Made by a program: the position numbers and the translations under genes. A stretch of DNA of 64,000 nt, taken from Streptomyces sp. MST-110588. GTDB lineage: Bacteria; Actinomycetota; Actinomycetes; Streptomycetales; Streptomycetaceae. The stretch covers positions 5,072,001 to 5,136,000 of the forward strand of contig NZ_CP074380.1 of assembly GCF_022695595.1 (NCBI RefSeq), in the 5' to 3' direction. The notes under the pieces are model-generated. The model was given only the letters and a program-made list of their open reading frames with translations, did not search any database and was not told where the DNA came from. Positions 8,177-18,400 of the stretch are shown one piece after another (the first letter of the stretch is position 1; each line of letters opens with the position of its first letter).

Positions 8177-9933
8177 TTATCGGGTCTTCGGGGCCTTGCG
8201 GCGTAGTTTGCGGGCGGCGATGTTCCACGCGCTGCGCGGTCCGGTCGCCAGGCGCAGCGCGAGCGCGCCGCCCGTGGTCGCGTACGGCTGTACGAGCAGC
8301 ACCGTGTGCCGCAGGCTGGGCACGGCGAAGCGGCGCAGCCCGGGTCCGGTGGCTCGCAGGGAGACGCGGACGCCGGAGCCGTCGGCGCAGCGCACCCGCG
8401 CCATCAGGTCCCAGGGGTCCGGGCCGGCGGCGCGGCGCCCGCCCCGGATGACGAGCGCGCCGAGGTCGAGCAGCACCTCGGCGGTCCAGAGGGAGGGCGT
8501 TTCCATCTCGGCGGAGCCGGGTGATCCGGATGACTCGGAGGCGTCGGTCGAGGCGCGGGTCGCGGGGTTGAGCGCCGCCGTACGGACCGGTGCCGGCCGG
8601 TCGTCCAGACGGCGGCGCAGCTCCACGTCGATGCTCGCCGGCCCGGCCGCGGCCAGCCGCCCGTACAGGTCGTGGACGCGCAGCCGCAGCAGGCACCGCG
8701 TACCGGTGATGACCGGCTCGGCCTCCACCGCCACCGGCAGTTGGTCCACGGGCAGCGGCTCCGCGGGCAGGCGGCCGTCCGCGGAGTCCGCGGGCCCCGC
8801 CGCGATTCCGTCCAGCTCGGCCCCGGGCAGCTCCCGCGACCACACGGGACGGCCGTTGTGCCGTACGTACGGCGGCAGCAGTCGGCCGGGCCGGCCCGCG
8901 AGGTGGGTCAGCCGCTCCAGGTCCACCGGCGCCTGCGCGGCGAGCAGGACCCGGGCGGCCCAGCGGGCGGGGGCCTGGGCGCCCAGCAGCTCGGACTCCT
9001 CGAACCCGGCGAGGTACTCCCGCGTCAGCCGCCACCACTCCCGCCGGTACTCCTCGCCCCGGGTGTGCAGCTCGCGCACGTACATCCGCAGGTCGTGGTC
9101 GAGGAACTTCGAGCGGGCGGCGTGCGCCAGCGTCTTCCGCCCGGCGTCCAGGAAGATCCCCACGCTGGTGCGGTGGGCCTCGATCCGCGCTTGCCAGTTG
9201 GCCACCTGGTCGCGGTCCAGCGAGATGGAGGGCTTGGCGGCCCGGCGGCGCACCTGCCAGACGTAGACCTGGTCGGGGACGGTGGCGATGCGCGGCGCGG
9301 CGGCGAGCACCCGCGCGGTGAAGACGAAGTCCTCGTAGGTGAAGCGGCCCTCCGGGAAGGCGATGCCGTGGTCCAGGAGGAAGGAGCGCTCGTAGAGCTT
9401 GTTGACGCACAGTGTGTCGTGGACCAGCGGCGGATGGGTCTCGGGGGAGCTGTGGACGGCGGCCTCGGCGTACAGGCCGGGCTGCCAGGGCACGTCGCGG
9501 CGCTCCGGCAGCTCGCGGCGTACGCACGCACCGGCCGCGACCGGGGCGTCATGGCGCAGCGCGGCGGCCAGCAGGGCGTCCACGGCGCCGGGCGGCAGGA
9601 CGTCGTCGCTGTCCAGGAACATCACGAACCGGCCGGTGGCCGCCCGCAGACCCTCGTTGCGCGGGGTGCCGCAGCCGCCGCTGTTCTCGCTGCGGTGGAT
9701 CACCCGCACCCGGGGGCGGTGCGGGCCAGCTCGTCCAGGACGCGGCCGGTGTCGTCGCGGGAGGCGTCGTTGACGGCGATGACCTCGGTGACGGCGTCGC
9801 CCTGAGCCAGCGCCGAGCGCACGGCGTCACCGACATGTCCGGCGTCCTCGAAGGCGATGACGACGATGCTGACCGGTGCGGTGGGCGTGAGAGTGGGCCC
9901 GCGCCGCGACTCAAGGGCTTCATTCACAGTCAC
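8177..9933 (-). CDS. family 2 glycosyltransferase, interrupted by a single-base frameshift
   Basis: The GT2 nucleotide-binding half is read in one frame from GTG 9933: APVSIVVIAFEDAGHV, then VIAVNDASRDDTG. It stops at about 9700. The rest continues in another frame from about 9709: VIHRSENSGGCGTPRNEG, then the DxD-type FLDSDDVL, and a C-terminal region of about 400 aa ending at 8177. Adding one base to the C run on the minus strand (plus-strand ggggg, 9712-9716) restores one protein of about 585 aa reading ARTAPRVRVIHRSEN. The C-terminal portion resembles that of Streptomyces polysaccharide or teichoic-acid-type transferases; the acceptor is unknown. The 9933 start has no strong ribosome-binding site, so it is provisional. 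Confidence 0.8.
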
Positions 9934-10111
9934 TAAATCTACATTTCGTATCGGTGTGTGCGCACTGATCGCCGACGGGCCGCTGCCTTGGGTCCACAGG
10001 GACAGAGGACGAAAGCCGCCGCGCGGGGCGATCCGGCTCCCCGGACGGTAGCGCGTGTCCCCGGACGGTGGCTCGTACGCGTAAGAGCCTGTCACAGGCA
10101 CCGGCGGCCGG

Positions 10112-11176
10112 TCACGAGGACCGGGATTTCCTCCGGGCGGCGGCGACGGCCTTGGTCAGGACCGGTGGCAGGACGTTCACCGCGACCCGGCGCAGCGGGG
10201 AACGGCGCGGATGTACGGCGGCGGGGCGGCGCGCCGCGTCCTTCCTGCGGGCCGGGGCGGCGGGCCGGGCCGCGTCCGCTCCCTGGACCGTGTCCGGAAC
10301 CCGGCTTGTACCCGGCGCCTGACCGGCGTCCGGTGCCTGACCGGTATGCGCGGCCTGACCGGCGTTCGCGGCCTGACCGGCGTGCCGGCTCCGGTGGCGG
10401 GAGAGAGGGTGCGCGGGCTCCTCGGCGCCCTTCGCACTCAGCCGGATCAGCGGTGCGCCCGCCACCTCCTGCACCTCGTGCCACAGCCCCGCCTCGCCGC
10501 GCAGCCACTCCCGCAGTTCGGCCTGTACGGGCGCCGGGTCGCCCCACGTGCCGTAGAACTTGGTGCCGGTGATGCAGACGGGGCGCAGCCCCTCGTTGGC
10601 GACCGCCTGCCAGGTGGCGGCGGCCACCCCCGGGCAGTGCTCGGCGCGGTAGTCGTCCAGGACGGCGATGCCGCCGGGGGCCAGCAGTTCGCGCACCGCG
10701 AGGATGTCGCCGTACACGTGCTCGTACAGATGTGAGGCGTCGATGTGCGCGAACCGGCAGCTCCCGTCCTCGACATGGTCCCGTACGACCGAGCTCGGGC
10801 CCTGCACGATGTGGGGAAGCTCGTCATGGAAGGAGAGGTAGTTCGCCTCGAACGCGCGGCGGGTCAAGGTGGAGTAGGACTTGGCCATCTCCTTGGAGTT
10901 GGAGGCGTCCTCGGCGGGCGAGTCGAACAGGTCGCAGACCGTGAAGCGGTCCCCGGGGCGCAGCCGCGCGCCGGTGAATATGGCGCTCTTGCCCATGTAC
11001 GCACCCAGTTCAAGCAGGTCACCGGGCTCGCCCCGGCGCTCCTGGCGGGCCAGGAACCAGTCGAAGAGCAACTGGTCGACGGCGAAGAACCACCCCTTGA
11101 CGTCGGCCAGCCGGGTGGGGCGCGGGAGTTGTTCGGCACGGTGGTCCGCGGCGCGTGCGGGCATGCGGGCAGTCAT
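10112..11176 (-). CDS. class I SAM-dependent methyltransferase (TylF/Methyltransf_24-like)
   Basis: A 354-aa cytoplasmic protein. The Rossmann motif LLELGAYMGKSAIFTG binds SAM. FTVCDLFDSP, FAHIDASHLYEHV and AVLDDY are typical of the TylF/macrocin O-methyltransferase group, often seen with glycan or sugar modification. The catalytic domain ends near residue 235. The remaining 120 aa are a low-complexity basic tail containing the AGQA-type repeat encoded at 10317-10388. ATG 11176 was chosen over upstream in-frame starts because GGAG precedes it and conservation begins soon after. It lies just upstream of the glycosyltransferase and galE. The substrate is unknown. Confidence 0.82.
   Translation of the reverse strand: MTARMPARAADHRAEQLPRPTRLADVKGWFFAVDQLLFDWFLARQERRGEPGDLLELGAYMGKSAIFTGARLRPGDRFTVCDLFDSPAEDASNSKEMAKSYSTLTRRAFEANYLSFHDELPHIVQGPSSVVRDHVEDGSCRFAHIDASHLYEHVYGDILAVRELLAPGGIAVLDDYRAEHCPGVAAATWQAVANEGLRPVCITGTKFYGTWGDPAPVQAELREWLRGEAGLWHEVQEVAGAPLIRLSAKGAEEPAHPLSRHRSRHAGQAANAGQAAHTGQAPDAGQAPGTSRVPDTVQGADAARPAAPARRKDAARRPAAVHPRRSPLRRVAVNVLPPVLTKAVAAARRKSRSS
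10317..10388. repeat. four 18-bp tandem repeats inside the methyltransferase tail
   Basis: Units of 18 bp beginning gcctgaccgg occur at 10317, 10335, 10353 and 10371 with a few substitutions. They encode GQA-type hexapeptide repeats in frame on the minus strand. Confidence 0.85.
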
Positions 11177-11374
11177 GTGCGGTCCGTCTCCAGACGGTCG
11201 GGGGCAGGGCCGATGAGCCGCCGTGCTCGCGCGGACGGCGGCTCGGGACACGGCCGTCATCGTAGGAGCGGGAAGGTGAACGGAAGATGGCAGGAAGGAC
11301 GGCACCGCGCGGACGGGCCCTACGGAATTCGCAAAGTCCCCGCATGCGCGAGATCCCCGGCCGCCGTGCCGCGG

Positions 11375-12256
11375 TCACTTCACCGCGCCGGCCATCACAC
11401 CGCTGACGAACTGCCGCTGGAAGGCGAAGAAGACCACTAGGGGAATCACCATCGAGATGAAGGCACCGGGAGCCAGGACGTCGATGTTGTTGCCGAACTG
11501 GCGGACCTCCTGCTGGAGGGCGACGGTGATGGGCGGATTGCCGCTGTCCGCGAAGATCAGGGCGATCAGCATGTCGTTCCAGACCCACAGGAACTGGAAG
11601 ATGCCCAGGGAGGCGATGGCCGGCCCGCCCAGCGGCAGTACGACCCGCGTGAACAGGCGCACCTCGCCGGCCCCGTCCAACCGGGCCGCCTCCAGCAGTT
11701 CGCGGGGGATCTCGGCGAAGAAGTTCCGCAGCAGGAAGATCGCGAAGGGCAGGCCGAAGGCGGTGTGGAAGAGGACCACACCGGGTGTCGTCTCGAACAG
11801 GCCGACGGCGCCGAAGAGTTTGGCGACCGGGATCAGCGCGACCTGCACCGGGACCACCAGCAGCCCCACGACCACCAGGAACCACCAGTCGCGGCCGGGG
11901 AAGTCCATCCAGGCGAAGGCATAGCCCGCCAGCGCGCCGATGACCACGACCAGCAGCGTCGCCGGCACCGTGATCAGCGCCGTGGTCAGCAGCGAGTCCA
12001 TCACCTTGGCGTTCTCCAGCAGCTTGCCGTAGCTCTCCCAGGTGAGCTGGGCGGGGTCGGTGAAGACCTTCCACCAGCCGGTTGCGCCGATGTCCTGCGG
12101 CGTACGCAGCGAGGACAGCAGCAGGCCGACGGTGGGCATCAGCCAGAAGAGCCCGACCAGGACGAGGAAGACGCGCAGCGCGCCGCCGCCCGTGCGGGCC
12201 GCGATCCGTGCGGGCAGGGACTGCTTGGCCCGTACGACGCCGTCGGCGGTGGTCAT
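11375..12256 (-). CDS. carbohydrate ABC transporter permease (MalG type)
   Basis: A 293-aa inner-membrane permease, the second of a two-permease importer. It has about six hydrophobic segments (for example VFLVLVGLFWLMPTVGLLL at the N-terminus). The EAA coupling loop ELLEAARLDGAGE contacts the ATPase. ATG 12256 was chosen because AAGGAG lies just upstream and it overlaps the stop of the MalF-type gene by 4 bp, so translation is probably coupled. No ATPase gene is present in this operon; Streptomyces sugar importers of this type commonly share the ATPase MsiK. Related to the MalG/AglG group; the sugar cannot be told from sequence. Confidence 0.9.
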   Translation of the reverse strand: MTTADGVVRAKQSLPARIAARTGGGALRVFLVLVGLFWLMPTVGLLLSSLRTPQDIGATGWWKVFTDPAQLTWESYGKLLENAKVMDSLLTTALITVPATLLVVVIGALAGYAFAWMDFPGRDWWFLVVVGLLVVPVQVALIPVAKLFGAVGLFETTPGVVLFHTAFGLPFAIFLLRNFFAEIPRELLEAARLDGAGEVRLFTRVVLPLGGPAIASLGIFQFLWVWNDMLIALIFADSGNPPITVALQQEVRQFGNNIDVLAPGAFISMVIPLVVFFAFQRQFVSGVMAGAVK

Positions 12257-13533
12257 CGGCGACGCTCCTTCCGAATGCGCCGGAGATTGACGTACATCAC
12301 CGGCAGGACGAGCAGCAGCAGGAAGACGGCGATGGCGCTGCCCAGGCCCTCGTTGACGTCCGTGCCGAAGGAGGACTGGTAGAGCTGGAGGGCGAGCACG
12401 TTGGCGTCCTTGATGCTGGATCCCGGCGCGATGATGTAGACCAGGTCGAAGATCTTCAGAACGTTGATCATCAGGGTGACGAGGACGACCACCAGGACGG
12501 GCGCCAGCAGCGGCACCGTCACCCGCCGGAAGACCTGCCACTCACTGGCGCCGTCCACCCGGGCCGCCTCCAGCAGTTCGCGGGGCATCCCGGCCAGACC
12601 CGCCGCGATCAGCACCATCGCGAAGCCGGCCCACATCCAGACGTACGAGCCGATGATGGACGGGGTGACCAGGGTCGGGCCGAGCCAGTCCACGCCGTTG
12701 TACGCCAGGGCGAAGTTCGAGGCGGGCAGCCGCAGACGGGCGCCGGTGGCCTTGTCGGCGGGCAGGCTGTACGTGCCGTCGGCGGCCGTGGTCGCCGAGG
12801 CGAGGACACGGCCGTCCTTGACCGCCTCCACCTTCAGTCCGGCCAGCGCCTTCTCGCCCTTGTCCAGGACGTTGCGCCGGCCGCCGCCGCCCCGGGAGAA
12901 GTCCAGCCACGCGGTGCCGGTGATCTGGCCCGGCCGCGGCTCGGCGGCCACCGCGGGCCGCGCCCCCCGGATGTCGGGCGGCTTGACGCCGACCAGCGGC
13001 AGCCCGGCGGGGCCGCCGGGGCGCAGGGCCGTACGGCCGGTGAACGCGCCGCCGCCGGACGCCTTGAGGTCGGACCGCAGCGGCGGCCGGGCACCGGGGT
13101 AGGGGGCGGGCTCGGCGAAGGTGTCGTGGATGCTCACCCATACGGCGTTGGCGACGCCGCGCTCCGGGTCCTGGTCGTACACCAGGCGGAAGATGATGCC
13201 GGCCGCCAGCATGGAGATCGCCATCGGCATGAAGACGACGAGCTTGAAGGCGGTGCCCCAGCGGACGCGTTCGGTGAGGACCGCGAAGATCAGGCCGAGG
13301 GCGGTGGAGACGGCCGGAGCCACCACGACCCAGATGACGTTGTTCTTCAGGGCCGTACGGATCCGCTCGTCCGAGAACAGCTCACCGTAGTTGTCCATGC
13401 CCACGAAACCGCTGCCCGCGGCGTCGAACAGGCTCCGGTAGACCGAGAAGCCGATGGGATAGACGACCAGCGCGCCCAGGAGGACGAGGGCGGGCAGCAG
13501 GAACATGGCCGCCGTCCACGGGCGGACGCCCAT
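12253..13533 (-). CDS. carbohydrate ABC transporter permease (MalF type) with an inserted beta-sandwich-like domain
   Basis: A 426-aa inner-membrane permease, longer than the usual 290-330. Transmembrane segments include MFLLPALVLLGALVVYPIG near the N-terminus. The EAA loop ELLEAARVDGASEW lies near residue 330. Between about 145 and 265 is an extra, mostly hydrophilic block. It contains ITGTAWLDFSRGG, then LAGLKVEAVKDG and ATTAADGTYSLP, the pattern of SdrD-B or carboxypeptidase-regulatory Ig-like domains. By position it should face the outside, possibly touching the binding protein. It sits between the binding-protein gene and the MalG-type gene. Confidence 0.88.
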   Translation of the reverse strand: MGVRPWTAAMFLLPALVLLGALVVYPIGFSVYRSLFDAAGSGFVGMDNYGELFSDERIRTALKNNVIWVVVAPAVSTALGLIFAVLTERVRWGTAFKLVVFMPMAISMLAAGIIFRLVYDQDPERGVANAVWVSIHDTFAEPAPYPGARPPLRSDLKASGGGAFTGRTALRPGGPAGLPLVGVKPPDIRGARPAVAAEPRPGQITGTAWLDFSRGGGGRRNVLDKGEKALAGLKVEAVKDGRVLASATTAADGTYSLPADKATGARLRLPASNFALAYNGVDWLGPTLVTPSIIGSYVWMWAGFAMVLIAAGLAGMPRELLEAARVDGASEWQVFRRVTVPLLAPVLVVVLVTLMINVLKIFDLVYIIAPGSSIKDANVLALQLYQSSFGTDVNEGLGSAIAVFLLLLVLPVMYVNLRRIRKERRR

Positions 13534-13847
13534 GACGCTCCTGGGTTTCGCGACACCCCCGGCCGGGCCGGATGTGCGTTTGGCCTTACGGGGCCGCTCC
13601 GGGCCCGGTGGGCCCCCGCGGTCACAACCTTCATGGTGACGGTCCCCCGGTCCCGGTCGAGGCGGTCAACTGTGGTGAGCCCGTACCGCCACCGCGGGGG
13701 TGACGGTACGGGCGCGGTGGTCGCCGGCGTGGCGGCCGGGTGCCGAGCGCCGACGGTTCTCCGGCGAGGGCCGAGGGCCGGCGAACGGAGGCCGAGGGCT
13801 GCCGGACACGGAGGCCGTCAGCCGCCGGACGGAGGCGGTCAGCCGCC
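13534..13847. other. 314-bp spacer between binding-protein and permease genes
   Basis: No gene is supported. The stretch 13745-13855 is rich in short imperfect repeats (gccgaggg, ggaggc, cagccgcc) able to form hairpins. Such structure after a binding-protein gene often lowers expression of the permeases; that role is inferred. Confidence 0.4.
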
Positions 13848-15218
13848 TCAGCCGCCGAATGCCTTGGCGGCGTCCTGCTCCAGCTTCTGCTGGGTGCCCT
13901 TGACGTCCTTGGGGTTCTTCAGGAAGTCCTGGAGGTCCTTCCACTCGCCCTGGCCGGGCTTGCCGCCGAAGCTGGCCGGCGCCTGGTCGGACATGTCGAA
14001 GCGGAAGTCGTCACCCGCCGCGATCAGTGCGGCGGCGATCGTCCGCATCACGGCGTTGGGGTAGGCCGACCGGTCCAGCTCCTTGTTGGGGGATATGAAG
14101 CCGCCGGCCTGCGCCCAGATCTTGGCGGCGTCCGTGGACGCCAGGAACGTGAGCAGCGCCTGCGAAGCCTTGTTGTCCTTCAGCGCCACGGCCACGTCGC
14201 CGCCGGTCACCACCGGGGACTTGGCGCCCACGGCGGGGAAGCGGAAGACCTTGGCGTCCGTGCCGAGCACGGCCTTGGTCTGGGTGATGTTGGCGGCGGC
14301 GAAGTCGGCCGAGGAGACCATCGCCGCCTTGGGCTGGTCACCGCCACTGAAGGTCTGGGTGACGGAGGTGGGGAACTGCGTCTGGATCGCGCCGCTCGCC
14401 CCGCCGGCGATCAGGTCGTTCTTGCCGAAGAGCTGGCCCAGGGTGGTCAGCGCCGCGGTGACCGACGGGTCCGTCCACTTGATCTTGTGCTGCGCCAGTT
14501 GGTCGTACTTCTGCGGACCGGCCTGGGAGAGGTAGACGTTCTCGAACCAGTCGGTGAGCGTCCAGCCGTCCGCGGCGCCGATCGAGACCGGCGGGACACC
14601 GGAGTCGGAGATGGTCTGCGCCGTCTTCAAGAAGCCCTTCCAGTCGCTGGGCTCGCTCACCCCGGCGTCCTGGAAGACCTTGGTGTTGTACCAGACCAGG
14701 GACTTGTTGCTGGCCTTGAAGTAGACGCCGTACTGGGTGTTGTTGTGCGCGCCCAGGTTCCGCCAGCCGGCGCTGTAGTTCTTGGTGAGCTGTTCCTTGG
14801 CGCCGCTGCCCAGCGGCTTGAGCCAGCCCTTTTTGGCGAACTCGTTGAGCACGCCGACCTGTTGGAGCAGCGCGATGTCCGGCGGGCCGCCACCGGCGAT
14901 CTTCGAGCCGATGAAGCCGGCCATGTCGTCGCCGCTGGGCACGTAGTTGATCTTGGCGCCGGTGCGCTTCTCGAACTCCGCGAGCACCTTCTCGAAGTTC
15001 TTGCGCTCCGGGCCCGTCCAGACCGCGGTGACCTGGAGCTGCTGGCCGTCCAGCTTCGGCAACTGGACGGTGGCCGCGGTGCTCCCGCCGCCGTTGCCCT
15101 CCTTCTTGCCGCCGCCGTTGTCACCGCTGCAGCCGGCGAGTGCCAAGGCTCCTGCCGCCGCGACGGCCAGTGCGGTGCCGGTGCGCGTCGTCGCGCGCCG
15201 TACGCGTGGTGTGCGCAT
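13848..15218 (-). CDS. extracellular sugar-binding lipoprotein of an ABC importer
   Basis: A 456-aa family 1-type solute-binding protein. The N-terminus is a lipoprotein signal: MRTPRVRR, a hydrophobic stretch, then the lipobox ALAGC at about residue 30, followed by a Gly/Lys-rich linker. The mature part has typical features: LQVTAVWTGPERKNFEKVL, FEKRTGAKINYVPSG, GPPDIALLQQ. It delivers a sugar to the two permeases downstream (13533-11375). It is probably the first gene of the operon, with a promoter in 15219-15458. The alpha-glucoside or maltose group is plausible but not demonstrable here. Confidence 0.9.
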   Translation of the reverse strand: MRTPRVRRATTRTGTALAVAAAGALALAGCSGDNGGGKKEGNGGGSTAATVQLPKLDGQQLQVTAVWTGPERKNFEKVLAEFEKRTGAKINYVPSGDDMAGFIGSKIAGGGPPDIALLQQVGVLNEFAKKGWLKPLGSGAKEQLTKNYSAGWRNLGAHNNTQYGVYFKASNKSLVWYNTKVFQDAGVSEPSDWKGFLKTAQTISDSGVPPVSIGAADGWTLTDWFENVYLSQAGPQKYDQLAQHKIKWTDPSVTAALTTLGQLFGKNDLIAGGASGAIQTQFPTSVTQTFSGGDQPKAAMVSSADFAAANITQTKAVLGTDAKVFRFPAVGAKSPVVTGGDVAVALKDNKASQALLTFLASTDAAKIWAQAGGFISPNKELDRSAYPNAVMRTIAAALIAAGDDFRFDMSDQAPASFGGKPGQGEWKDLQDFLKNPKDVKGTQQKLEQDAAKAFGG

Positions 15219-15290
15219 CCCCCTCGCCCCTCCCGTGCCGGTGCGCTGTGCCGGGTTGTTCCTGGGCTGTACATTCCCTGCCGTCCGACA

Positions 15291-15319
15291 GTCCTACGCC
15301 CTGATCACTGGCCCCGCAA
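15291..15319 (-). promoter_or_regulatory. putative promoter of the sugar ABC operon
   Basis: On the minus strand TTGCGG (15314-15319) and TAGGAC (15291-15296) are 17 bp apart, about 70 bp before the binding-protein start. A second TTGCGG lies a little further upstream, and short dyads nearby could be repressor sites. Confidence 0.4.
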
Positions 15320-15458
15320 TACCGCGTTACGCCGCAACTCGCCTTTTGTGACCGGCCCGTTACCCTGGGAGAGCGGTTCCCGGCCGGGATGACAAACGAC
15401 TGTCGAGGGTGGTTGTGAGGGTGGTTGTACGGATATCCGTACGTGCGCCCGTACCTGG

Positions 15459-18400
15459 TCACAGCAGCGGCGGGGCCGGCTCGGCTCCGGAGGACTGCGC
15501 GGCCCGTTGCAGCGCGCTGGCCAGGAGGGCCAGGTCCGTCGGCCCGTTGCCCAGCTCGCGCAGCGGGCGCCGTGCGGGCGGGTCCCCCATCCGCTGCCAC
15601 TCCAGCGGTACGACCGTCGGCCGCAGCGTGGAGGTACGGGGTATCCGCCCGGTCACCCGGCCGGCCTGGAAGGGCGTGGCGGAGTCCTCTTCGGCGCGCA
15701 GCAACCGCCCGCGGCCCGGGGGGACCGGCTCGGCGGTGTCGGACGGGGAGCCCAGCTCCACGCGCAGGCCCGCGCGTTCGCAGGCCGCCGTCTCCGCCGT
15801 ACGTCCCGGGTGGCCGGTCGAGGCGATCAGGTGCACGCCCAGCCGTTCGCCGTCGCGGGCGACCGCCTCCAGGGCCCGTACCACCGAGCCGGCGGCCGGC
15901 CGGCCCGTACTGCCCAGGGCGGGGGCGACCAGCGCGTCGAAGTCGTCGACGAGGACGAACAGCCGGGGCATCGGCGCCGTGCCCTGCGCGGCGCCGCCCG
16001 CGGCGCCGCAAGCGCCGCCCGCCGGACCGGTGACGCCGCCCGCGGCTCCCGGAATGCCGCGGGCCCGCAGCCGCAAGGTGCTCGGCGAGGACTCCGCCTC
16101 GGCGCCACCCGGGGCGGTGGCCGGCGTCCCCGGTCCGGCGGCGTCCGAGGTGGCCGCGCCCGAGCCCCCGCCCGGGCCTGCGCCCGTGTTCGGCGAGCTG
16201 CCCTCCGGCGTACGCCGGGACGGCGCCGTCCGCTGCGCCGGAAGGTGCTGCCGGGCCCGCCACTCGGCGAACTCCGTGCCCTCCAGCGTCTCCGCGCGGC
16301 GCTTCAGTTCGGAGGTCAGGGCCTGTGCGAACTCCCGCATCCGGACCGGGTCGGAGGCGGCCAGATACGTCGTGACGTGCGGCAGGTCCGTACACATCCG
16401 CAGTCCCTCACCGCGCTCCGCGCCACCGCCGTCCACCAGGACGAGCGAGAGCAGGTCCGGGCGGTCCGCGGCGGCGAGCGAGGCCGCCAGCGACCGCAGC
16501 AGCTCCGTCTTGCCGCTGCCCGGCCCGCCCGCCACCACCAGGTGGGGGCCCTCGGAGGCGAGGTCCGCGCAGAGGGGGCCGTGCGGACCCGCGCCCAGTA
16601 CGGCCGTGGCGCCGGGCCGGTCGCTGTCCCCCGCGGCGGCCCAGCGGGCCATCAGGGACGCGGGGGTGGCGCGGGCCAGGCCCAGTTCGTCCAGCAGCCG
16701 GGAGCTGTCGGGCAGCGGTACGGCCGCGCGGCGGGCCGAACGGCCGCCGGTGCCCGGGTCGGCCTCCCGCAGCGGGGCCAGCGCGCGGGCGAACCGCTCC
16801 GCCCAGGCGCCGGAGACCGCGTCCACCGTGGCGACCGTGCCGTTGGGGCCGGTGCCGGGCTGGACGACGCGCAGCGCCGTGGCGACATCACCGCTCAGCA
16901 CGGCGACCGCCCCGCACTCGCCGAAGGCGGGCGAGGCGGCGCGGGCCGCCTCGTAGGTCGCGGCGAGCGGGAAGGACGGCGAGGAGGCCGGTGTCTCCGT
17001 CAGGCAGATCAGGTGGATACCGGCCGCGGCGCCGGCCGACGCGAGGCGGGCCGTGGTCTCGCGCAGCCCGCTGGAGCCGGGGTCACCGTCCACGACCACG
17101 ACGGTGTACGGGCCGGTGTGCTGTGCCGCCGCCGCGGCGACGGACTGCCGGTCGGCGGCGGCCCAGTTCAGGCCGAGCGGGCTGTCGTCCAGCCGCCGCA
17201 CCAGTTCCGTGGTGCGGGCCGTGGCCTGCTCCTTGTCGTAGGCGAGCAGCAGCCGGCAGTCCTGGCCGTGGGTGGGGCGGGTGTGCGGGAGCCAGCCGAG
17301 CCAGGACCAGTCCGCCAGCCGCTCCTCCAGGGAGCGGCCCCGGTCCGTGGCCAGCAGCACGATCTCCAGGCCGGTGGGGGAGTGCAGCGCGGCGAGCTGG
17401 GCGAGCGCGGAGCGGGCCAGCCCGGCCAGCCGCGCGCGGGGACCTGCGAGGCCGAGCGAGCCGGCGGTGCGCAGCGCGACGGTGACCGGTACGACGGCCC
17501 GGCCGCCGTGCTGGGGCGCCGTACCGAGCCGTACGGTCAGCGCGTCGGGGTGGTCGGCGGCCCGCTCCCAGAGCCGGGGGCCGGGGCCGAGCGCCGTCAG
17601 GAGCACCGTGGCGGCGTCCGGCCACCTCTCGTACGCCTCCGGGCCGCCCGGCGGAGCGGCGGGGCCCGGACGGGCGGAGCCGGCGGCGAAGGCACCGGGC
17701 CCGCCGCCGTGCGGCCACTCCTCCCGCGCTCCGGGCGCCTCCTCCCAGGTCTCCTGCCCGGCGCCCGGCGGCGCGGCGGGACCGGCCCCGGCGGGGCCGG
17801 TGGCGGAACGGTCCGCGGCGGCACGGCCCGCGGCCAGCCGCCGGGCCCAGGCCCCGATTCCGCGCCGGCCGCCTTTACGGCCGGCGGGCTCGTCAACGGA
17901 CTCCTCGGCGTAGGCCGGGGCGCTCGGATGCTGCTGCCGGGCGTGCGTCGGCTCCGTGTCCCCGCGCCGGGCGGTATCGGCCGGCGCCGCTCCCGGGTGC
18001 GCGGCCGGGGTGCGGCCTTCCCAGGAGGCGGCCTGCCCGGCACGTCTGTCGTACGGGGCCGGGCCGTGCTCGCCTTCGTCCGCGTACGAGGACGGTGACG
18101 ATGGGGCAGCGGCCGGGGCGCCACTGGTCCCCGCCCCGGCTCGGGCGAACCCCGCCGAGGACGCGAGCGCGGCCAGGGCGGCGTCCCCCGAGGGGGAGGC
18201 GGTCGCCGCGGGAGCCGTACGGGTGGCGGTGGCGCCCGGAGTGCCCTCGGCCGGGGCGGAGCCGTACGGAGCGGCTGCGGAACCGTAGGAAGTGGCCGGG
18301 CCGCCGGAGCGCGCGCCGGGCCGCTTTGCCCCGCTCCCGGCGGCGGGAGAGGGAGCGGGCAGGGGCAGGTCGGTGCCGCGGACCGGTGTCTCCCGGCGGC

